Source: Aedes albopictus (taxonomy: Eukaryota > Arthropoda > Insecta > Diptera > Culicidae). From it: a stretch of DNA of 64,000 nt. Position numbers and translations under genes: made by a program. The notes beneath the pieces are model-generated. The model was given only the letters and a program-made list of their open reading frames with translations. It did not search any database and was not told the origin of the DNA. Below, one piece after another: positions 44,287 through 56,394 of this stretch. Location: positions 448,066,980-448,130,979 of the forward strand of contig NC_085137.1 of NCBI RefSeq assembly GCF_035046485.1, in the 5' to 3' direction. How positions within the stretch are numbered: the stretch's first letter is position 1; every line of letters starts with the position of its first letter.

Positions 44287-45424
44287 GGGACCGTCCATAT
44301 ACCACGTGGACAGAAAATTCATGGTTTTTGACCCCCTCCCCCCTCCCCGTGGACAAGCGTGGATTTTTCATTGGCCCCTACCCCCCTCCCCCATTGTCCA
44401 CGTGGACATCAGAAAAAAAAGTTTTTTTTTCACATTTCTAAAAAAATAAAAAAAGTGATTTTGAAAGATTTTTTTTTATTTTTTTTTCGTAAATCATGTC
44501 TTAAATATAATTGAAAACTTTATAAAATACAAATATTCTATAGCTTTACATAGAATACAAACAAGTAGCACAAAATAGGTACCTACAAGTTTTCAACATT
44601 GTTTTTAATTCAGCTTAATGTTTGTGAGAGTGTGGGTGGAAAATTTTCGTCAAACGGAAATTTTTCATTGGGTGTTTTTCGTGTAATGTCTATCGCCTAA
44701 TGTTAGTGATTGTTCAATGTTTAGTCTGTACAGCCTCTGGTTGAAGACGGTGTTTTTAGAATATTTATTCAATCTATGATTGTCTGATTGTTTTGTTGAG
44801 ATAAGGTAATTTTAAATCTTGGATTTTTGTTGAGATAAGATTATATTTCTTAGATTCTTACAAAAATTTACAGCAACTAAATTGTATTGGTGAGGCTTAG
44901 ACTTCAATATCCATTAGAAACATCTTAAATTTTAAAGGAACCTACAAAAAAAAGTTTTTGAGATAAGCCTGCAATTCCCTACATGTATTTTGAAACTTTG
45001 AAGTGGCTTAAAAAATTGATATGAAACTTAAAAAAATTCATACAGAACTTCCAAAGAAATTTTTCTGACTGAAACACCAACATTTGCATGGTCTACACTC
45101 CATTTTAAATCTCCAGTATATTCCTCGATGAAGAAAACTAAGTAATTAGAAATTCTGATAATTTAAAACAAATTAATCTGAGAATCAGTACCATAATTTT
45201 TTTGGTATAATAAAATAAAATGTATGAAAGAACTGTTGAAGAGAATCTCATCAATAATGCGACATAATTTGTTTCGTTTGTTGAGTCTTGTTTCCTAATT
45301 TATATGTTAATGGTGTCCACGTGGACATTTGACGAACCCCCACCCCCCTTTCCGTGGACAAGCGTGGACTTTTCGCCAACCCCCTCCCCCCTCCAAGCTG
45401 TCCACGTGGTATATGGACGGCCCC
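44287..45424. mobile_element. 1.14-kb TIR element inside transposase 2
   Basis: Ends GGGACCGTCCATATACCACG and the inverted form of GGGGCCGTCCATATACCACG. Flanks ATA / ATA suggest a 2-3-bp duplication. Subterminal zones hold GTCCACGTGGAC palindromes and long C-runs. The middle is AT-rich and includes a SINE relic (44636-44775). Removing it rejoins the transposase N-terminal coding sequence. Confidence 0.85.
44636..44775 (+). repeat. Degraded SINE body
   Basis: Aligns with 26990-27125: shared order is GGTGGAAA, CGTCAAACG, CACTGGGTGTT-like, GTGTAATGTCTATCG-like, TTCAGTCTGT-like, TGAAGACGGTGT. The tRNA head is missing. Confidence 0.65.
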
Positions 45425-47327
45425 ATATTGATTCAAGAGCTCACCTCACCCAAAACGAAGAACAAAGCGTAGCCGGCGGCTCAAGGATGCCAACTGTTCA
45501 GACCATACCTGATGTACCTGATTCGCAAAGCTATGAAAATTTGGTCACGATACCATCAGCGTCAACGCTAAGCACAATTCAATCACATGAAGACTTCACG
45601 ATGCCTGTAGACGTCGAAATATTCAACCGAGGAATAGCAGCTATTCGTGTTTCGCCTATAGATTTAGGTAAGGTTAAAAATGTTCACTATCCTGAAAAAA
45701 GTGCGCTGAAATCGTCGAAGGTGTACGAAGAAATCTTTTTAAATTAGAAGCTAAAACAGAAAAAGCAAACGAGTTTAATGAAGTCATAGAAAATATGAAA
45801 ATTAAATTTTTAAATTCAGCCACAAGGCAAGAAAAACTATCAATTTTATCATTGTTACCAAAATCATGGTCAGTACAAAAAATTGTAGACGAATTTAAAA
45901 CTAGTAGAAATATGGCATCAGATGCAGGAAAGGAAAGAGATAATGTATTAGATTCATCTCAAGGTTCAAGGTCTGGAAAAGCTTTGAGTAATGAAACAAA
46001 AGAACTGGTTTTGAATTTTTTTGAGGACGATGATATAAGCCGTGCAATGCCAGGCCAAAGAGATTTTGTTAGCGTAAAGGCAGGAAATAAGAAATTAGCT
46101 GTTCAGAAAAGATTGTTAATGATGACATTAAGAGAAGCTTTTAATCGCTTTAATGAAATGTACGTCAACGTAAAATAGGGTTTTCATCATTTGCAAGCCT
46201 CCGGCCAAGGCAATGTAAACTATTGACTATCACAGGAACACATAATGTTTGCGTTTGCACTACGCATGAAAATGTCAATTTAATTCTACATAGCTTAAAA
46301 AAATACAATGTCTTGAATGATCTAAAAGCATTAACGAATAGATTACTTTGCGAAAATAAGACAACTCATTGCCATCTACGAAGATGTAAAAACTGCCCAG
46401 ATACCTCAGTTTTAGAAGACAGTTTATTGAAACAACTGGAAGAAAACTTTGTTGAAAAGCTTTCATTCGAACAATGGGTTACCACTGACAGATGTGATTT
46501 AGAAACTATTGTAAAGCAAACCGATGACTTTGTTACATTTTTCAGCTCAAAATTAGAAAGTTTGATTCCGCATGATTTTGTGAAAACCGAACAATCCAAT
46601 TTTTTGAAAACTACAAAACAAAACTTGCAAGATGGTGAATTTTTAGCTATTTGTGACTTTTCTGAAAATTACAGCTTCGTTTTGCAGGATGCATCCTTTC
46701 GTAATGTATTATACTGAAAATATGCAAATTAAACATTTTAGCTTCATTATAATTTCAGAAGAACTAAGACATGATTCAGTCGCTGTTAATTTGTTTATTG
46801 ATAAAATGATATACTTTTTACAAATTGATCAAAATAAAAACATGAAAAAAAATTATTTTATGTCAGATGGTGCTGCTTCACAGTATAAAAACCGAAAAAA
46901 CTTTTCTAGCCTTTGTAAGATTAAGTCAAAGTATGGTATTGACGCTGAATGGCATTTCTTCGCAACATCGCACGGAAAAGGTCCATGCGATGCTATTGGA
47001 GGTACGATAAAACGCATGGCTACCAGAGCAAGTTTAGCCAAAGAACGCGAACACCCGATAAAGACTGCAAGAGAGTTGTTTAATTGGGCAAACAAACGAA
47101 AAGAAGAAGAACTTACAAAGTTGTCATTTTGTTATTCTACTACAGAAGAATACGAAAATATGTCTTTGCAGCTAAATAATCAATATAATAATGCAAAAAC
47201 AATTCAAGGAACTCAAAAATTCCACTCATTTCTTCCTCTATCAGAAAATACAATAAAGGCAAAGCTTTATTCAAACTGTCCTGACAATGATGCCAAAATA
47301 TTCGATATTGTTAAGAAAGTTGTGTAA

Positions 47328-48171
47328 ACAATAATTTGATAAAAATACAGGAATAAAAATAAACTGATGTACAAAATATAATGTTATTTTTTATTACGCA
47401 CAAATACCACCCCTGAAAAATAAGCCTTATTCGCTCTTTTGAATCTTGCTAATTGAGGAGCTTGCGATATGCAAGAGTTGAATGCACATTTTCAACACAA
47501 TACACCAAAAACCACTGGAAGAAATCATTGTTCCTGATAGTGGGATTTTGTAACTTGTTTTTCAAAATACTTTTAAGGCAGAGAATTTCACTCAAATCTT
47601 TAAGCTGTCAGTGTCATTTTAACTCAAAATTTTCCAATCTTTCCGAAAAAAAAATACTTTTGAAACTGGAAAAACACGGAGTACATCCGAAAAGGGCTAA
47701 AACTTATTAAGTTACCAAAAAAATCAATATTAAATTAGTAATATCTTCTAAACGGTGCATCTTAGAAAAATGTTACCGAAGTACTTTTTTCTTGCAAATT
47801 TGATGTACTTTCATAAAATTAGGGCGACAAACTTTTTTGACTTTTCTTAATAGCTTTTTTTGAAAACCGTAATTTTTTTAAACATTTTTTTTCATTGTAA
47901 CCTATTTTTCTCCAGAACAACTCACTGTGCACTAGATAGCATTTTCAGTCAGCTATAACATAAGGATAATTAAAAAAAAATTGACATGTCACTTTTGAGG
48001 GAAAATCTATATTTTAGTTCAAATCACAAAAACCAAACATTTTTTTTTACCGTGCATATTTTCTCCATATAGCACCAACAGTTGTCTAAAACTTCGCCGA
48101 AGACACCAAACCGATCGGACAAACCGTTTTCGAGATACAATTTTTTGAAGATATCATGTGCATTTTTCATA
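47328..48171. other. 3' internal part of transposon 2, non-coding
   Basis: AT-rich. Contains ACTTCGCCGAAGACACC at about 48092, a phrase of dispersed mosquito repeats as I recall it; not verified. No frame of interest. Confidence 0.4.
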
Positions 48172-48455
48172 GGCCCTTCTCATAAGTAAGGCTAGATTCA
48201 AAATGACGAACCAAGTATGCAAAACGGCGTTTTTGTTCCCCAAAAACTTGTATGCAAGGTTTCATGCAAACCAAAAAATACAAAAACTAAAAACTGGAAA
48301 AATTTCTCACTTGTTCGTGGAATCGCTCAATGTCATAATTTAAGCATAATACATCTATTAAAACTGCCTTTTGGTAACATTTCAGTTCGAAAAAGTGCAC
48401 AATTGCCACTACCGCAACATTAGGTACTACCACAACGAAGGGAACAATTACCCTA

Positions 48456-50163
48456 TCATTATTATCTATATTGATTCGCAATGGCGACGAACGACCATGA
48501 GAAATTGTTACCCAATTATTATCGATAACATCTAGCTTCAAGTAATCATCTTACCAAATGAATTATTGATAGTAGTTAGAACAAAAAGTTAAATTGTTAG
48601 AAAAAAGGTAGTTCACTAATGCTGACCGCGTGATCAAGAAAAAAATGGATGGTTAGCCGCAATCAGATGAAACTATTTTTTAATTCAGAAAAACAGTGTT
48701 TTTTGAAGAAAATGGGGCAAAATGGACGCACACTCAATTCCGGTGAATGAAAATATCACCAATCGATTCCTTGAGTTTTTTTTTTCATTCGGAAAAGATG
48801 GATTTCAAAGATCGCAATAATCCGCAATAATTAGGTGCCTTTTTAGGTCGGTTTTTCCTCCACTGTACGCTGATGGGATCTTGAAACGACCGATTGCTGG
48901 CGTTGCTGGAAATTTGCGATGATTAGGAACAAGGATCCCCGGAACTACACGGGAGGGGGAATGTTGAATCTGTCAGCACTGCAGAGAGTATTTCCACAAG
49001 TAATGACATTTTCAACAAGAACTTTTACTTTCAAGTCAGCAAACATATTCGATGAAACTAGTTAAAAGAACCGGTGTTCGTGTTTCCTTTTCATTCTAAA
49101 TGATATCAAATTCCACACGATACCGCGAAAACTTCAAAACAAATTGCTGTAAAATTCGTATCGTTACTGCGTTTTTTTCTTTCTTTTTGGCTCAAAATTA
49201 CTCTGTGGAAATAAACTGTCCCCATTCGCCAGCGATGACTCTTCCTTCCTGGAAGGATGACCACTTCAGCCCCGCAGAAATTGGCGGGGTGGACCATCAC
49301 CACAGCATCATTGAGCATGAACAGGACTGAACTGGCGGTACTGGCGATTTCTTTTTAATTTACAGTTGAATTACTCCCAACCGACTGGAGTTCTGTCAGA
49401 GGGAAAGAGGGTTGTGAAATCATGCCTTTAGCGTTCATCCAAGTGTGAAAATCTGAAAGGACGTTCAACGAGTCCTGAAATTAACAAGCATGAAGTGTGA
49501 TACAACAGATCGATGTCTTAACTTTTTAACAACGGAAATGTTTGATGTTCGCGTCCCGATTTAATGGTTCTCAGTTACAATGAACAATTGATGGCATATC
49601 AGTCAGAACACGTTTCCTCGTTTTCCAAGAAAGGATCTCCGGAATGATTTTAACGGATTCATCGTCATATTCCAGGCAAATATGACAGTCAGCGGAATAC
49701 ATTTCCAACCACGGTCGAACGCCCCAGGCGTGTTGAAACGGTGGAATTCTATCGCTTCGTTTCTTTTGATTAGCGAATTTTCGCCATGAAACGTTACGTT
49801 CCTTTGTAAGCCATCGATGGCGGCAGAGATATCTCCAGTGGATGGAGGAAAAATATTTTCTTTTATTCCGGTGCATCGTTGTCAATTCCATCATTGGATG
49901 ATTTTGCTTCATCCGCCGTCGAAGAACGCCGCTGCTGTTGTTATGTTATTATCTTGAAAAGGTTCTCGTTTTCTTGGAAATTAGCATTGTTGTTCTCGAA
50001 CCCGCGTTTTTTCGGAAAAAGTATGATTAAAGCAATGGCTGACGGAGCTCCTCATAGCATTTATTCGAAGTATAAACATGACATGTTGTTGGTCGAGAGA
50101 TAAGCTTGAAATCAATAGAGCTGAATTTTAACTAGGGAAAAATACAAAAGATAAAATAAAGGG
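48456..50163. other. Possibly unique DNA, no gene supported
   Basis: Lacks obvious repeats by eye and has several 70-110-codon frames on both strands (for example 49571-49912 minus) with no recognisable domain. Could be intronic. Confidence 0.3.
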
Positions 50164-50663
50164 NNNNNNNNNNNNNNNNNNNNNNNNNNNNNNNNNNNNN
50201 NNNNNNNNNNNNNNNNNNNNNNNNNNNNNNNNNNNNNNNNNNNNNNNNNNNNNNNNNNNNNNNNNNNNNNNNNNNNNNNNNNNNNNNNNNNNNNNNNNNN
50301 NNNNNNNNNNNNNNNNNNNNNNNNNNNNNNNNNNNNNNNNNNNNNNNNNNNNNNNNNNNNNNNNNNNNNNNNNNNNNNNNNNNNNNNNNNNNNNNNNNNN
50401 NNNNNNNNNNNNNNNNNNNNNNNNNNNNNNNNNNNNNNNNNNNNNNNNNNNNNNNNNNNNNNNNNNNNNNNNNNNNNNNNNNNNNNNNNNNNNNNNNNNN
50501 NNNNNNNNNNNNNNNNNNNNNNNNNNNNNNNNNNNNNNNNNNNNNNNNNNNNNNNNNNNNNNNNNNNNNNNNNNNNNNNNNNNNNNNNNNNNNNNNNNNN
50601 NNNNNNNNNNNNNNNNNNNNNNNNNNNNNNNNNNNNNNNNNNNNNNNNNNNNNNNNNNNNNNN
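50164..50663. other. Assembly gap, 500 N
   Basis: Exactly 500 N. The two minus-strand frames reported across it are artefacts of reading N as open. Confidence 0.98.
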
Positions 50664-50869
50664 GTTACGAACGCGAAGCGTGAAGTACATTTGAATCCAC
50701 ACAATTCGGAACGAATTCCTTTCCAACCATTTCCTACAACTAACCAAGCGAGCCGCATCATAAAACCCCAATCAAATTCGAACAATCATGACCTACCACA
50801 ATATAATAGGGCCCGCGATTATAAACGTAGAGCAGAGCGGCAATGTTTATCAGCATAACATGGGCGAAA

Positions 50870-51010
50870 CTACCGGGGGTGCCGGGGTTGCCGGGCACCC
50901 CCTAGAACTTGAGTGGGATGCTGCGAAATATGGGACGTTAAATAATGAATGGATGAACTAATGAATTTTTCTTAGCAGTGCACCCCCTAGCAAAAATCCG
51001 TAGTTTCGCT
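50870..51010. mobile_element. Small TIR element, GCGAAACTAC ends
   Basis: GGGCGAAACTACCGGGGGTG on the left and the inverted GTAGTTTCGC at the right, with CACCCCCTAG on both sides of the middle. About 140 bp, non-coding; no duplication resolved. Confidence 0.5.
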
Positions 51011-51284
51011 AATGCAGCATAACGAAGCAAAAGCTATGCGGTTGAGGGACTCGACTGACTTTGAGCAGCATGATAAAATAAACAATCTGAAGCGACACCC
51101 GATGGAAACCATACCAATAGCCTAGCAGATCGGTAGCATTCTAAATGTAATCAAAATCCATCATTGAACTTGATCTTGAAAATTAGGCCAGCTGAGCATC
51201 GGGATCGTGCAAAATATGAATGGTAGACCTAATTCTGTACAAATACAATCAAATCATGGAGCTAGAGAGATTGCCCAAATTCAG

Positions 51285-51540
51285 GAAAATTCTCTGAGTC
51301 TAGAAAGGCCTAAGTGCTCTACACACGACGAGTAGAGCAGCCTCTAGACGAGTCCCAAATCATTGAATATGTCAAACTTTTTCTCACTCTGGTAAGCTAG
51401 GGTTCCGAATGCGAGAACGTTGGCATGAGTCTAGAAAAGGCCAGTTCGATTTAGATTCAAGTGTGAAGGCATTTATTTCTCACTCTGGTACGCTAAGGTT
51501 CCGAATGCGAGTAACATTGGCATGAGTCTAGAAAGGCCTA
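51285..51540. repeat. Tandem repeat, ~95-bp unit, 2-3 copies
   Basis: TTTCTCACTCTGGTA(A/C)GCTA(G/A)GGTTCCGAATGCGAG and GGCATGAGTCTAGAAAGGCC recur at a spacing of about 94-97 bp (about 51381 and 51476), with a partial first copy before. Confidence 0.75.
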
Positions 51541-51911
51541 AATCCTATCACACACGATTTGGACGTTCGATTTTAACTATCCTCCTTCTTGAACCTCCTA
51601 CCCTGAGTGGGTAGTATCGGTGTTCGAAAGTAACGCGTTCCGTCTAGTCTGTTGGTTGGCACGCACGGAATGTAATACCGTATCCCTTCGCAACGGTACC
51701 GTGAAACGATTGTGGGTTTCGTCATCCTAATCATCATCGATTCATCATCGCGATAGCTGTGGACAAGAGTGCTGCTGGATTCAGTAAGTATTTGGTCTAG
51801 TCCCACCGCAAGAGGAACACCACACCCCGATCGTGCTGCCAATTGGAAGATTGCGCCCCGATGCCAACGCCAACACCAAACGTAAAATTACCTCATTTAT
51901 TGAAAAAAGTA
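51541..51911. other. Unassigned, one 89-codon minus frame
   Basis: The minus-strand frame 51573-51842 has ordinary composition but no domain I recognise. Nothing else supported. Confidence 0.2.
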
Positions 51912-52913
51912 CACATTTAGATTAGATTACAGAGTTCGGTAATTTTTTAACGAAATTCTCCGATAAACATTGAAAATTACAGATTTTCCGGTAAACAAGG
52001 TTTATTTTGCAGTAGTACTGTGAAATATTGCCGAAACTTTCGTTACTTATCATATATTTTGATGATATTCGGTGAAAAACATACGACATGTACGGTTAAA
52101 ATAACCTGTTTCAGAGTACGGTAAAATATTACCGAACGATTTTGTAAATCACTGTAATCGTTAACCGAAGTGTGGATACTATGTACAATCTCAAGAGGAG
52201 CTGTCAAAGTCAAACTGACGGTCATTTGCAATATTAGGGTTTTTTGACCGGTTGCTGCAATTTTTCGTGCACCTGTAGGAGTTGAAAATTGGTAAGACTG
52301 AGAAGCTGAGACATATTTTTTATCGCTAAAGTTCTGTGCTGCTACTTAGATTTCGTCCGTTCTTTTGTGGATATTCGACAGAGCGAACCAGGATAAAACC
52401 TCAAGAAAAAATCCTTCACAGGCTTAAGACAACTTCATCGCGTAACACCCGTTGCTGCAACCTTTTCTTTTCCGAGAGCATTTCTGAAGGACCCGAGTGA
52501 CTGTGGCACCTGTATCCCTAATATTTCATCATAGAAGCTAAGCAAAACAAACTAAAGAGAAAGCATGAAATTTCTCCAAAATACTAGCAAGTGTTATTAA
52601 AACTCAATCTGAAACTTTTTTTTATTCTAAAAGAAAATAAAACCTTAATACCGAAAACCTCCGGTAAACCATTTGCCCAAACTACTTCGGATGGCCCACC
52701 TCATACCCATACACATACCCATACACTACTGAAAACTTCGGTACAAACATTACCGAAATTACCGGAGAAATTCGGCAGTTTTTGACAAATCGAGAAAAAC
52801 AGCCATTACTGAACATTCAGCAATTGATTCGATTTCCGAACTGATTTCCAAACGATCAGCTGTTGAAAGTTCAGTAAAAAAAATACCGGATACTATAAAA
52901 ATAACTAAGTGTG
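51912..52913. mobile_element. 1002-bp MITE, CACATTTAGA ends, TA duplication
   Basis: Ends CACATTTAGATTAGATTACA and inverted CACACTTAGTTATTTTTATA; TA on both sides (51910-51911, 52914-52915). TACCGAA / TTCGGTA motifs repeat many times, parallel to the TTCACCGAA motif in 42809-43706. Non-coding. Confidence 0.78.
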
Positions 52914-52915
52914 TA

Positions 52916-53640
52916 GTGAAAGGTGTTAACTTTACAATACCTAAGTTTAGTTAGTAATCTTTAAAATAAGCCAAAAAGAAATAAAATGGAATGAAAGATG
53001 AAAAACCCAGATTGATCCACCCAGTGCCTTTCTCGTCGTATATGTACTCATGAACTTTTCGTCGACTTTAGCTGAAGTGTTCCTGAATCCTGACAATATG
53101 TTATTTAGAAAAGCAACAATTCTAACAAAGCTAATATCGAATTGGGAAAGTTATTGATGGCACATATTCCAACATTATGTTCAACGACAAGACAGAGCTG
53201 AAATATAACATACCTCTCAGCTGACTGCTTGACCATCTTCACTATCATTGGGGATCGATCAATATTAAGACCATAATTAAATGCTAGGATATAACTTTAT
53301 TCACAATCGCAGATCACTTTGCGGTCTTCGACAGTTTTTCCTGCACACTTCAGGCTATATTCTTTAACCTTGGTCACACGATTCATGCAAAATTTGACCA
53401 CCTTATGAGAAAAATGCAATATAGGGAATTTGTTTTAGTCCTATTCGTATTTCAATCGCAATGTGAAGCACGAGGGTGGGAGTAATTTTAGTCACAAAAG
53501 GGGATTGATAAAACTTTGTTCGTTATACCTACACCTCAGAAATTTGATATGGCGTGATAGGATGCGATCGCTTTGATGGTTTGTCAAGATTTTGTTCTCT
53601 TTCATATATGAAGACTTCGACCCTTTCTTCACTATATATG
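52916..53640. other. Dispersed-repeat end plus unassigned DNA
   Basis: Near 53007-53040 is CCCAGATTGATCCACCCAGTGCCTTTCTCGTCG-like text, related to 25.3 kb. The rest is unassigned. Confidence 0.4.
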
Positions 53641-53649
53641 TTACAAAAA

Positions 53650-54010
53650 AAAAAGCCACGATTTGATTAATCACTTGCATTGATTTGGTTCACTTTCATA
53701 ATTTCGGCGAAGCACACACAGCTGGTTCTGCAACACTGAAAAAAAGCCGCTATTACAGGGGCCGCATGATTTGGTTCCCTTCTACATTTTATCACTACCG
53801 GCGTGACACTCTCATAACCGGTTCCGGAACACTACCAGTTCTCCCAAATATGGTCTGCGCTTTTCTGACTAACTGTTCACCAAGTTACCTTAAAAGCCAC
53901 GATTTGATGATGCAACACATCAAATCCGACGGGGCACCCGGAATCGGTTCTGGAATACTACCGATTGTCCCAGATATGGTCTGAGACTATTTTCTTGCTA
54001 ACTATGCATC
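53650..54010. repeat. Degenerate tandem repeat, ~150-bp unit, array 1
   Basis: Units contain AAAGCC(A/G)CGATTTGAT, a CCGGTTCCGGAACACTACC-like phrase and ATATGGTCTGAGACTATTTT. About 2.5 diverged units. The same family is at 57464-57715. Confidence 0.7.
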
Positions 54011-54077
54011 ACATTTTCGTGTTATCGCAAAATGGCTTCTTCAAAATCATTGACCGAAATCAACTTTACCCAACTTT

Positions 54078-54102
54078 GCACAGCATAGCATAGCATAGCA
54101 TG
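54078..54102. repeat. (GCATA)n short repeat
   Basis: CAGCATAGCATAGCATAGCA, comparable to the tail at 12411-12434; probably a retroposon tail. Confidence 0.6.
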
Positions 54103-54118
54103 AATACTTGCACAAATC

Positions 54119-54442
54119 TTGGATGGAGTTGCAAAGTTGAATATATCCACTAACATTGCTGGTCGCTACTATCTACAATGCTATAGACCCACTCAGCTCC
54201 ACACACCTGGCCAAATCCTTGCAAGCATTTATAAATCCCTTCATCAACTTAGAAAGAGCCCAGAACTGAAGCAGCTTCCAATAGATGAAAGGATGTTGAA
54301 AATAGCGAATTTTCAACTTATATATAGTTATATCACAAATGAAGTAAAATTATCCATAAATAAATATTATTGGAAAGATCTCACCAATTGTTGTGCGGTT
54401 TTTGTGGTTTGTTTATCCTTGGACCCGTTTATAGAGAAATGA
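54119..54442 (+). CDS. Unrecognised 107-codon frame
   Basis: The peptide has ordinary composition through its first 85 residues (contains LHTPGQILASIYKSLHQLRK and ANFQLIYSYITNEVKLSINK) and a hydrophobic end. I do not recognise a family. It lies between tandem repeats and a MITE, with no promoter or splice evidence. It may be a relic of a gene or a chance frame. Confidence 0.15.
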   Translation: MDGVAKLNISTNIAGRYYLQCYRPTQLHTPGQILASIYKSLHQLRKSPELKQLPIDERMLKIANFQLIYSYITNEVKLSINKYYWKDLTNCCAVFVVCLSLDPFIEK

Positions 54443-54698
54443 CATTTCTGACGTCCGTTCGGTGGCTTGATGTTGATAACCCATTTGTTGCGTCTTCCTT
54501 TCAAAGGCGTCGTTTGGGTGATGTAGTACCAAAAGACCCATCAACGACGAACGATGAAAACACCCTTTTTTCCTTGCAGTGATAGGGTGATAGCTTTCAA
54601 ATACAAAAACAAAACAATAACCAATCAAACTCAACCCGGCCCTAAAAGCAATTCCTATTCCAAAACGCGCAGCATTTATTCCATGTATCACTGCAGAT

Positions 54699-54863
54699 CT
54701 CTAGCGTGCGCAGCTTTTTCTTTTTTCTCACTCACTCTCGTAAACAAACACGAGAACGAGAAAGATGAAAGAGTGGGCATTTTGTCCCCTCTTTTATCTC
54801 GCTCTTTCTTGTGTTTATCAAAAAGAATGAGCGAGAAGAAAGAAAAAGCTGCTCACGCTAGTG
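54699..54863. mobile_element. 165-bp hAT-like MITE, 8-bp duplication CTGCAGAT
   Basis: Ends CTCTAGCGTGCGCAGCTTTT and inverted CACTAGCGTGAGCAGCTTTT; CTGCAGAT on both sides (54691-54698, 54864-54871). Non-coding; arms of about 70 bp can fold back. Confidence 0.82.
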
Positions 54864-54871
54864 CTGCAGAT

Positions 54872-55643
54872 CCTTCACACAATCCCAGCCTGGATCCCAG
54901 CTTTATTTTTTTTAATCCGGGTGCAGTTGACGGAGCGCCAGTTCACATCGCAATAAAAAACGTGGCAGGGATTCACTTTTCATTCGTGGAACAACTGTCA
55001 GGGTACCGCACAGATCGGTTGAAGAATCGCGAAAGACAACTTTGCACCAATACATATTTGTAAAAAATCGACACTTATCTTATTCTATAAAACAATCAAT
55101 TTCACGCGAGATATTCGGCATAAAAATGTATTCACACTACTTCAAATACAAGCCTCTTTCCAAGTAATCACGATTACTAAGCATTATTTCACTCGAAAGT
55201 AGAAATTTTTAACGATTTGTTTCGACCGCACTAAAAATGTGGTTGGCGGTGTTTACCACCCACCGCAGTACCAACGACGACGGCGGCAGCGCACAATCAT
55301 CGATCATTGCACGCAGTGATGTCGATCCTGCTGGCCAAAACATCAATGAAATTGATCGAAATCAATTAAAAAATCCAGTCAAACACATTGGTTATGCGTC
55401 ATAAAATCAAAAATAATTTGTGGGGTGGTTATTTTTTTAACTTTTTTATCACAATTGTTAGTGAAATAAGCAAAGCATTATAATTTACGAAATCTTCACC
55501 AAGCGGTCCGCCAGCACTGCTGTTGCAGCTAACATAAACAGTGGGAGAGCGTACCAAAATAATTCGATCATTTCTAGCTTGTTACATAAAAAATCTAACA
55601 TTTTTCGTGACATTTGGATATGTTTCCTTGTTATTCATTGAAA
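54872..55643. other. Unassigned DNA
   Basis: No coding frame with a recognisable domain; no hairpin or duplicated stretch seen. Slightly GC-richer near 55.25 kb. Confidence 0.3.
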
Positions 55644-55944
55644 TAGAGTAGCGAGGGGAATGGCAGCAGCCGTTTTCCCAAAATCTTACCATGTCTTTTG
55701 AAAAGTTCTAAGAGGATATCGTCGTAATGATTACTTTCGGTGTAGTTGGTACGGGATAGAGAAGACTGTGAACGCTTTCAAAGAGGATAGAACGGTTAGA
55801 AACGGATATGGGCGAATATTTTCGTTCACTGCTCTTCATCCTGTCAGCAAAATGTCAATTTTCAGACAGATGGAAAAAGAAAGCAAATAATTTTGTTGTC
55901 CTTCCCGAGGTCCTTCCGAGAAGTAGTTCAGCTGGAAAATACCA

Positions 55945-56303
55945 TTAAGGCGAAACTGGAAGCAAATCCTGACTTTTTGGTTTTTGATTTTTTATTAAAT
56001 AACGAAGCAATATTTTCAAAATCGGTTTTCGTGCACATGTAGAGTATGGATCAGGGTATCTTCTGAATTTTTTACGCGGTAGAAAATGTTTTCCGTTTTT
56101 GCAGAAACCATTTTTGAACAAAATTTCACTAAAAAATGGTTTCTGCAAAAACGAAAAACATTTTCTACCGCGTAAAAAATTCAGAAGATACCCTGATCCA
56201 TACTCTACATGTGCACGAAACCCGATTTTAAAAATATTGCTTTGTTATTTAATAAAAAATCAAAAACCAAAAAAATGAGGAAATGCTTCCAGTTTCGCCT
56301 TAA
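55945..56303. repeat. 359-bp fold-back element, TTAAGGCGAAACTGGA ends
   Basis: Arms of about 170 bp, from TTAAGGCGAAACTGGAAGCA, meet at about 56120 with a loop of some 20 bases (AACAAAATTTCACT). Nearly identical arms. Nested in the hAT-like element. Confidence 0.9.
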
Positions 56304-56394
56304 TCGTGAATACTGAATAAAAAAGCGAATTGTTCTTTCTATTTTTCGAGCTATTTTTAGCAATTATAAATGTGACATTGTTGAATTCTTCTTA

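Larger units (their letters stand above)
44121..47327 (+). pseudogene. Transposase of transposon 2, nearly full length but broken
   Basis: Pieces in order: N-terminal frame from ATG 44121 to a cysteine pair ICSSC at about 44270; a 1.14-kb MITE (44287-45424); continuation to about 45737, where a T-run shift changes frame; a segment to 46177, where loss of one A in AAAATAGGG makes a stop; a cysteine-rich segment (VCVCTTHENV, HCHLRRCKNCPDT); WVTTDRC; DFSENYSF (D codon 46654); a deletion near 46690 relative to transposon 1 (its GYHWNNSQATIH is missing); SDGAASQYKN (D codon 46866); AEWHFFATSHGKGPCDAIGG (D codon 46989); stop at 47327. The conserved D, D and D/E-like residues and Cys/His segments suggest a DNA-binding plus RNase H-fold transposase. 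AATAAA at 47352 could be its polyadenylation signal. Confidence 0.8.
41602..48455 (+). mobile_element. DNA transposon 2, 6.9 kb, same transposase family as transposon 1
   Basis: Ends TAGGGTAAGTGTGCCC and inverted TAGGGTAATTGTTCCC, continuing as long inverted repeats: left 41602-42121 and right about 48172-48455 share, for example, ACGCCGTTTTGCATACTTGG. Four-base flanks are TCAG and TCAT, or ATCA on both sides if the left end is taken two bases earlier, consistent with a 4-bp duplication. It holds a broken but nearly full-length transposase (44121-47327) and two nested MITEs. Its termini differ from transposon 1, so the two are separate families of one superfamily. Confidence 0.75.

Noticed and set aside
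50112..50785. Two ~218-codon minus-strand frames
   Set aside because: They exist only because 500 N were read as open sequence.
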